This document shows positions 30,562 to 35,764 of a DNA stretch of 35,764 nucleotides, one piece after another. The DNA comes from Eubacterium sp. GTDB taxonomy: Bacteria > Bacillota > Clostridia > Lachnospirales > Lachnospiraceae. The translations under genes and the position numbers were made by a program. How positions within the stretch are numbered: position 1 is the first letter of the stretch; the number at the start of each line of letters is the position of its first letter. The stretch lies in NCBI GenBank assembly GCA_022769325.1, contig JALEKC010000107.1, forward strand, positions 1 to 35,764, read 5' to 3'. The notes beneath the pieces were generated by a model. It was not told where the DNA came from, searched no databases, and saw nothing but the letters and a program-made list of their open reading frames with translations.

Positions 30562-33500
30562 TTATTCCTCCTCGTCTGACTGTTTTAAAAATTGAAGCAA
30601 CGCAGCTTTGTCTATGCCCTCCAGCACATTTTCCACTTCCTGCCGGTTGTTTTTTTCGATGCCGCAAATATCTTTCATCCCACAGTAATCACATCCACTT
30701 TTGGTATTCAGGCGATAAGGATGTATGCGGATATTTCCCTCCAAAATCTCTTTTCCGTTTTGATGCACAAGGTCTTTCACATGAGCAATCAGTTTTTCCC
30801 ACATTTCATCTGAAAAAACATTGGTCCCCACGGCAAATGTACCGTCTTTTTTTGTTTTCACCGGATAGCAAAGCGACTTTACGGAGGAATTCAATTCTCC
30901 GTGGCTGCCAAGTTCAGCATCCAGTTTTTCCAAAATCTCCGTCTTTTCATTGACATATCCCTTGCAGGAATATTTGCTCAGTAAACTTCTCTCAAAGTCA
31001 ATCTCGTCAACTTCTCCCTCTGTCTCAATTTGCACCTGGGGGTCCTGAACATGAAAATACAGCATTCCCGCCGGCTCCACGTTTTTGTCCGGATGATGTT
31101 TTTTCTCTGCCTCCATAGCTGAGTCCAGATACAAAATCAATTGCAATTGCAGGCCATAATATACGGATTCCAGCGACAAATCCACATTTCCCGTCTTATA
31201 GTCCACAACTTTTACATAGATATTTTCTTCATCTTCATACACATCCACCCGGTCAATCACTCCACGAAATTTCATGTGCGTGCCTGTTCCCAGTTCTTCT
31301 TCATAAGAATAATATTTTTCCCCGTATTTTTGCCTGAATGCACCATGACGCAACTGCTCCGAAATCGCCCAAGCAGTGCGTTTCATCATATGAAGGATAC
31401 GGCGTCGCATAAATGCGATTCGGTTGGACTGGGAAAAGATAACATCTCGATACCCCTCCACTACACGATTTACACAAGTTTCTACCAATTGGTCGCTTTC
31501 TTCCCGGCTCAGGGTCTGCCATGTAAGATTTTTTCCCCGGATAGCATCATCCATATCCTTTAAGACATGGTGAACCACATTTCCAAAATCCGGGGCTTCT
31601 ACCGTATATTCTTCTCTTTCCCGAAGTCTCAGGCCATACATCAGATAGTAGGAAAACGGACATTTGGCATAGGTTTCCAGCCTTGTAATGCTCTCCTTTA
31701 ATTCATTGCCATATAAGATTTCCAATGCCTCTTCCGACAATTTTGTCTCTTTCTTTGCCTTTTGGTGAAAGTCCAGGGCCTCTTTGAGCCACTTTCCTTC
31801 CTTCCGGGTGGCATAGTATTTCCAGATTTCCCACCAGCGTTTTGCCTCTTCTCCCTCAGCATAAGTTTCCTTTGTCAGGCCATCAATGAGATATCCAAGA
31901 CCACGGTCTGTCCCCAGACTGCTTTTTACATCCCTTTCCGTTTCTTTGTCCACAAGACGAAGATGGGGAAATATTTTCTGTATTTTCCCTAAAATATAGG
32001 AAGCCTGACGCTTGGTTCCGTCCGCTGCTGCCCGACTGTATGTAAAAATCAATTTTTCCGATGGTTTTGTAAAATTGATATAGAGGTAATACAAATCATT
32101 GACCACTTTTTGGTTCCCGGTGGGAGCAAGAGGAATCCCCAGTTTTTCCATCTGATGGCGCTCCCGATGGTTGACAATTCCCGGTGGTTGCATGGCAGCC
32201 GGCACAAAGTCATCGCTAAATCCCATAAAAAACAATACTTTAATATCTTTCAGACGGGTTCTCTCGATATCTCCCACCATAACCTGATGTTTTTTCGGTG
32301 GGACAAAACCTACCAGCCCCTCGGAGATACCCGCTGACAAAATTTGCTGAAATTCCTCCAGGGAAACCACTTCATCCCCCAGCAATTCCATCATTTCATC
32401 CAGCAGATTCATCACTACTTTGTATACATTTTTATATTCCTTCGCCAATATCTCCTGACCTTCTTCGGAAAACCGCTGGCTTCTGGAAAGAAGACGGTCA
32501 TAAACCTCCTGACTCACCAAAAAATCATATAGCGCCCGGATGAACACTTCCACCCTTTTCTTCCCACCCCGGAGAAGTTCAAAAAAAGGCCGCAGGCAAT
32601 CGACTACTTTCTGCCGGATTTCATTGATTTCATCCAGAGGATAATCCTTTTCACGGGCGCGCCATGGACGCAGCCAGGCAGAAAATCCTCGTTTCCCTGT
32701 GGCCAATACATAATTTTCCAGCAAATCCGTCTCCTGTCTTGTCAGAGGCGACAGGCCGCAGCGCAGAAAACGAAACGTGCTTTTGGCATCCATATTTAGG
32801 CGATACATTTCCAGCACCGCCTGTATGTATTCGGCAATCCAATTGGCTCCGATATTTTTTTTGCTATCCAGAAAATAGCGAATTCCAAGGCGCTCAAACT
32901 CCTGTACAATCTCTTGTTCATACGAAGAAATAGAACCCGTTACTACCGCTATCTCCTCTTCCTGATATTGCCCCTCTGCCAACATCCACCAAATGGAGCG
33001 TGCCACATAGGCGGCTTCGTCAGCAGGCTTATTGCCAATGTAGAGCCACATATTTTCCGTGATGTTCTCCCATTTATCATAGGGATAACAAAAGAGGTTG
33101 TGCTCTAAAAAGGCCAATTCGCCTCCCTCCTGAAAACGATAGGGAGCTTTTCTTCCCTTCCGGGGCACCGTAACTTCTTTCACTTCCACCGGAATACGGT
33201 TTGCAATCCGGGTTAATGTCCGGATGGTAGTGGTGGCTATTTCAAATACAGGTCCCCTGCGTTTTGTCTCATCCGTGGTTACCGTTACCAACACACGGCG
33301 GCACAGGCGAAGCATTTTCTCCAGCAATTCATACTGGGTAGGGGTAAACCCGGTAAATCCGTCCAGACAAACCACTGCATCCCGGATACCGTCCATCCGG
33401 TCTATGACGCTGGTCAATTGACAAATTAATTCTTCTGCCATTTGATACGTGTCTCCCATTTTTTCCCTGAAGCAGTCATGAATCAAATGGATGTCCTGAA

Positions 33501-33948
33501 ATTTGGCTCCCAGTGTCTCCATTTTTTCAAATTGCTCTTCCTCCCGAATTCCGTACTGTTCCAATTCACACAAAAAGGATTTGCATTCGTCCAAAAATCC
33601 CGGGCGGTCTATCCCTTTATTAAAATATTGCAGGTTCTGTTTTTGTTCGGAAAATATTTTCCGCAAAAGCATGGTCTTTCCCATGTCTTCTAAAATTGTT
33701 TTTTCCAATGCCGGAAATTGTTCAAAGGCACGAAATGCCAGACGGTGAAAGCTCAGAATGTCAATATTTAATATTCCTTTCCCACCACTGATTTCTACCA
33801 GCGTTTTCTGCGTTTCCAAAGTAAACTGGTCCGGTACCAAAATCAGATATTTTTGTGCGGGATGTTTTGCCGCTTCTTCACATATACGCTCATAAAGCCA
33901 GGTACTTTTTCCACTTCCTGCACATCCACATATAAATTCAAGTCCCAT
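30562..33948 (-). CDS. addB: ATP-dependent helicase/nuclease subunit B
   Basis: 1128 residues from the ATG at 33948 (GGGAGAG site); the open frame extends 31 codons further but family proteins begin at MGLEFICGCAGSGKS. It has a Walker A GCAGSGKS near residue 7, a helicase-like body, and a C-terminal nuclease with GVIDRVD and VVDYKTG. The iron-sulfur cysteines are visible: C763 (CPFSYY) and the C1086, C1089, C1095 cluster (CDYCGMKDIC). AddB scans for Chi and cuts the 5' strand. Promoter unclear; a gene on the other strand begins 92 bases away. Confidence 0.97.
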   Translation of the reverse strand: MGLEFICGCAGSGKSTWLYERICEEAAKHPAQKYLILVPDQFTLETQKTLVEISGGKGILNIDILSFHRLAFRAFEQFPALEKTILEDMGKTMLLRKIFSEQKQNLQYFNKGIDRPGFLDECKSFLCELEQYGIREEEQFEKMETLGAKFQDIHLIHDCFREKMGDTYQMAEELICQLTSVIDRMDGIRDAVVCLDGFTGFTPTQYELLEKMLRLCRRVLVTVTTDETKRRGPVFEIATTTIRTLTRIANRIPVEVKEVTVPRKGRKAPYRFQEGGELAFLEHNLFCYPYDKWENITENMWLYIGNKPADEAAYVARSIWWMLAEGQYQEEEIAVVTGSISSYEQEIVQEFERLGIRYFLDSKKNIGANWIAEYIQAVLEMYRLNMDAKSTFRFLRCGLSPLTRQETDLLENYVLATGKRGFSAWLRPWRAREKDYPLDEINEIRQKVVDCLRPFFELLRGGKKRVEVFIRALYDFLVSQEVYDRLLSRSQRFSEEGQEILAKEYKNVYKVVMNLLDEMMELLGDEVVSLEEFQQILSAGISEGLVGFVPPKKHQVMVGDIERTRLKDIKVLFFMGFSDDFVPAAMQPPGIVNHRERHQMEKLGIPLAPTGNQKVVNDLYYLYINFTKPSEKLIFTYSRAAADGTKRQASYILGKIQKIFPHLRLVDKETERDVKSSLGTDRGLGYLIDGLTKETYAEGEEAKRWWEIWKYYATRKEGKWLKEALDFHQKAKKETKLSEEALEILYGNELKESITRLETYAKCPFSYYLMYGLRLREREEYTVEAPDFGNVVHHVLKDMDDAIRGKNLTWQTLSREESDQLVETCVNRVVEGYRDVIFSQSNRIAFMRRRILHMMKRTAWAISEQLRHGAFRQKYGEKYYSYEEELGTGTHMKFRGVIDRVDVYEDEENIYVKVVDYKTGNVDLSLESVYYGLQLQLILYLDSAMEAEKKHHPDKNVEPAGMLYFHVQDPQVQIETEGEVDEIDFERSLLSKYSCKGYVNEKTEILEKLDAELGSHGELNSSVKSLCYPVKTKKDGTFAVGTNVFSDEMWEKLIAHVKDLVHQNGKEILEGNIRIHPYRLNTKSGCDYCGMKDICGIEKNNRQEVENVLEGIDKAALLQFLKQSDEEE

Positions 33949-34039
33949 AAGTTGCTCTCTCCCTTGCATATTTTTACCAACTGCTGCATATGATTTAGTA
34001 AGATGGAATCCCACTCCAATCGAAGGAGGTATTATCCAC

Positions 34040-34492
34040 ATGTCAAAAACAAAAATAATCGTACTTCAAATGAAAGAATTAGTATATACCGGTATTTTTG
34101 TAGGCCTTGGCATCCTGCTTATTGTCCTGCTCTTTGTCATGTTTTATCCGAAAAAAGAAAAGTCTTCTGACATGGCGGAAAATGTGACAGCGGAAACCGT
34201 TACCTATATCCCCGGCATCTATAATTCGGAGTTGACATTGGGCGAAAATGTCCTAAATCTGGAAGTCATCGTGGACGAAGACCAGATTAAATCCGTTTCT
34301 TTTGTCAATCTGGACGACACCGTCACCACCATGTATCCCTTGGTTAAACCCTCTTTAGAATCCATCGAAAAGGAGCTTATCGCCGGTACTCCCATCGATG
34401 AAATTCCGATTCAGGAAAAAAGCAAATATACCCAGTCCATGCTCTTAGATGGCATCAAAGCCGCCCTGTCCAAGGCGGTTGTGGAAGAATGA
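34040..34492 (+). CDS. Small membrane-anchored protein, FMN-binding-like fold
   Basis: 150 residues with AAGGAGGT 9 bases before the ATG. One membrane segment (about 14-35) then an exported domain YIPGIYNSELTLGENVLNLEVIVDEDQIKSVSF, which recalls the PF04205 FMN-binding domains of Rnf/Nqr-type proteins (xPGxYx start, then a DEDxIK turn). The SGAT-type Thr or Ser that links FMN covalently is not seen; near that place it has KYTQSMLLDGIKAAL. So flavin binding is doubtful. Divergent from addB, and its stop is 3 bases from the nadE stop on the other strand. Confidence 0.7.
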   Translation: MSKTKIIVLQMKELVYTGIFVGLGILLIVLLFVMFYPKKEKSSDMAENVTAETVTYIPGIYNSELTLGENVLNLEVIVDEDQIKSVSFVNLDDTVTTMYPLVKPSLESIEKELIAGTPIDEIPIQEKSKYTQSMLLDGIKAALSKAVVEE

Positions 34493-34495
34493 GCA

Positions 34496-35764
34496 TCAAT
34501 CCCATCCTTCTTTTTGAGGAATCGTTGCTAAATCTTCTTTCCAAAGAGCATCGGAGGCATCGCTTGGCATACGCAAATCTCCCCGTGGTGACACAGCGAC
34601 GCTTCCCACTTTGGGTCCATCCGGCAGACAGGATCGCTTAAACTGCTGACGGAAGAATCGATGAATAAAGGTAGAGAGCCAGCGATAAATGGTCTCCCCG
34701 GTATATTCTCCCCGGAACGTCATTTTTGCCATGCGATAAATTTTGGATGGCATGCATCCAAATCGAAGCATATGATACAGGAAAAAGTCATGCAATTCAT
34801 AAGGTCCCACAAGTTCCTCGGTTTTCTGTGCAATCTCGCCTTCTTTTGGCGGCAACAGTTCCGGACTTACCGGGGTATCCAAAATATCGTACAATACTTC
34901 TTTCAAAGTTCCTTCTCCACTATTATCCGCAAAATATTGTACTAAAAAACGGACTAGCGTCTTTGGCACGGAACAATTTACGCCATACATGGACATATGA
35001 TCTCCGTTATAGGTGGCCCATCCCAGGGCAAGTTCTGACATGTCGCCGGTTCCAATCACCAGTCCTCCGGTCTGATTGGCTATATTCATAAGAATCTGGG
35101 TCCGTTCTCTGGCCTGCCCATTTTCGTAAGTTACATCCTGTACTGCCGGGTCGTGTCCAATATCCTGAAAATGCTGCAACACCGCCTTTTCAATGGAAAT
35201 CTCCCGCAGTGTGGTCCCCAGATTTTTTGCCAATTTCACCGCATTGTCATAGGTGCGGTTTGTGGTGCCAAAACACGGCATGGTCACACTGACAATCCCT
35301 TTTCGATCCAGTTTTAATGTATCAAATGCCCGTATGGTGACAAGAAGGGCAAGGGTGGAATCCAGACCACCGGACAAACCGATGACTGCACTTTTACAGC
35401 CGGTATGGCGCAGTCGTTTCACAAGTCCCGCTGCCTGAATATTCAATATTTCATCGCAACGCTCCTCACGATTTTCCCGGTCTGCCGGAACAAACGGGGT
35501 CTTCTCAAAGGTTCTGGTAAGTTCTGTCTCTCCCATGGTTTCAAAGGAAAATTGGTGAATGACATATCCTTCCTTTTCCGGCGACGGATACAAAGGAAAG
35601 GTTCCCATCCGTCTTCTTTCTGCCAACAATTTGCGACAATCAATCTCCGTGATGGCATCTTCCCCGGCAAATGCTTTATTTTCGGCCAGAAGTGTACCAT
35701 TTTCTCCAATCAGATGATGCCCTCCATACACAAGATCCGTAGTGGATTCTCCCATGGCGGCATC
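34496..35764 (-). CDS. nadE: Glutamine-dependent NAD+ synthetase, N terminus outside window
   Basis: 422 codons are visible and the frame stays open to the window edge, so the start and much of the glutaminase domain are missing. The visible part has the end of the carbon-nitrogen hydrolase domain, then the ATP pyrophosphatase synthetase domain with the SGGLDST loop, TRAFDTLK, GTGDMSELALGWATYNGDH, and a long C-terminal region ending with the KVGSVAVSPRGDLRMPSD segment. It amidates nicotinic acid adenine dinucleotide using ammonia from glutamine, the last step to NAD+. This is the long bacterial form. It is convergent with the small membrane gene, with no room for a terminator between. Confidence 0.95.
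   Translation of the reverse strand, partial: DAAMGESTTDLVYGGHHLIGENGTLLAENKAFAGEDAITEIDCRKLLAERRRMGTFPLYPSPEKEGYVIHQFSFETMGETELTRTFEKTPFVPADRENREERCDEILNIQAAGLVKRLRHTGCKSAVIGLSGGLDSTLALLVTIRAFDTLKLDRKGIVSVTMPCFGTTNRTYDNAVKLAKNLGTTLREISIEKAVLQHFQDIGHDPAVQDVTYENGQARERTQILMNIANQTGGLVIGTGDMSELALGWATYNGDHMSMYGVNCSVPKTLVRFLVQYFADNSGEGTLKEVLYDILDTPVSPELLPPKEGEIAQKTEELVGPYELHDFFLYHMLRFGCMPSKIYRMAKMTFRGEYTGETIYRWLSTFIHRFFRQQFKRSCLPDGPKVGSVAVSPRGDLRMPSDASDALWKEDLATIPQKEGWD

Overview
The window looks like ordinary chromosome from a Gram-positive anaerobe of the class Clostridia, most likely a gut or rumen Lachnospiraceae. The basis is AT-biased sequence with strong GGAGG ribosome sites, consensus SigA promoters (TTGACA-17-TATAAT), a T-box on thrS, an L20-type leader on infC-rpmI-rplT, AddAB instead of RecBCD, ClpC, and many exported proteins with Lys-rich beta domains and TP-rich linkers. 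I see no phage, insertion sequence, integrase, CRISPR array or classical defence island.

Left part (1-7.6 kb, nearly all minus strand): a PF06695 export-family gene cut by the window edge, a YfcE-type phosphoesterase and RdgB form one unit with its own promoter. Next come a THUMP-type rRNA methyltransferase overlapping a rhodanese gene, a small Ser/Asn-repeat protein whose ribosome site lies inside a hairpin, class II fructose-bisphosphate aldolase, a SEC-C protein, an exported amidase, a solitary tRNA-Leu that appears to carry anticodon AAG, and a secreted M14 carboxypeptidase.

Middle (7.6-20 kb): infC-rpmI-rplT sits behind a transcription attenuator and infC appears to start at AUC. A DUF2752 membrane gene is divergent from it. 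thrS is controlled by a T-box with an ACU specifier and appears to be co-transcribed with a DUF4190-like membrane gene, with a second copy further on. Then follow a secreted CBM22-GH10 xylanase coupled to a cytidylate-kinase-like gene, RidA, a secreted SH3b-NlpC/P60 hydrolase with WalR-like repeats in its leader, and radA with a small membrane gene. The two gene-free stretches longer than 300 bases (12505-12933 and 16194-16499) hold, respectively, the thrS T-box with its promoter, and the NlpC/P60 promoter with its repeats.

Right part (20-35.8 kb): one long minus-strand run reads addB, addA, methyltransferase, SH3b-glucosaminidase, membrane-anchored cohesin-like/cadherin-like protein, clpC, and a conserved small protein. 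A small membrane-anchored protein gene is divergent from addB and meets the end of nadE with a 3-base gap. Functionally the window mixes housekeeping (translation, recombination, NAD, proteolysis, nucleotide clean-up) with cell-wall remodelling and xylan degradation. The most interesting signals are regulatory RNAs and atypical residues or start sites, not a clearly new multi-gene system.
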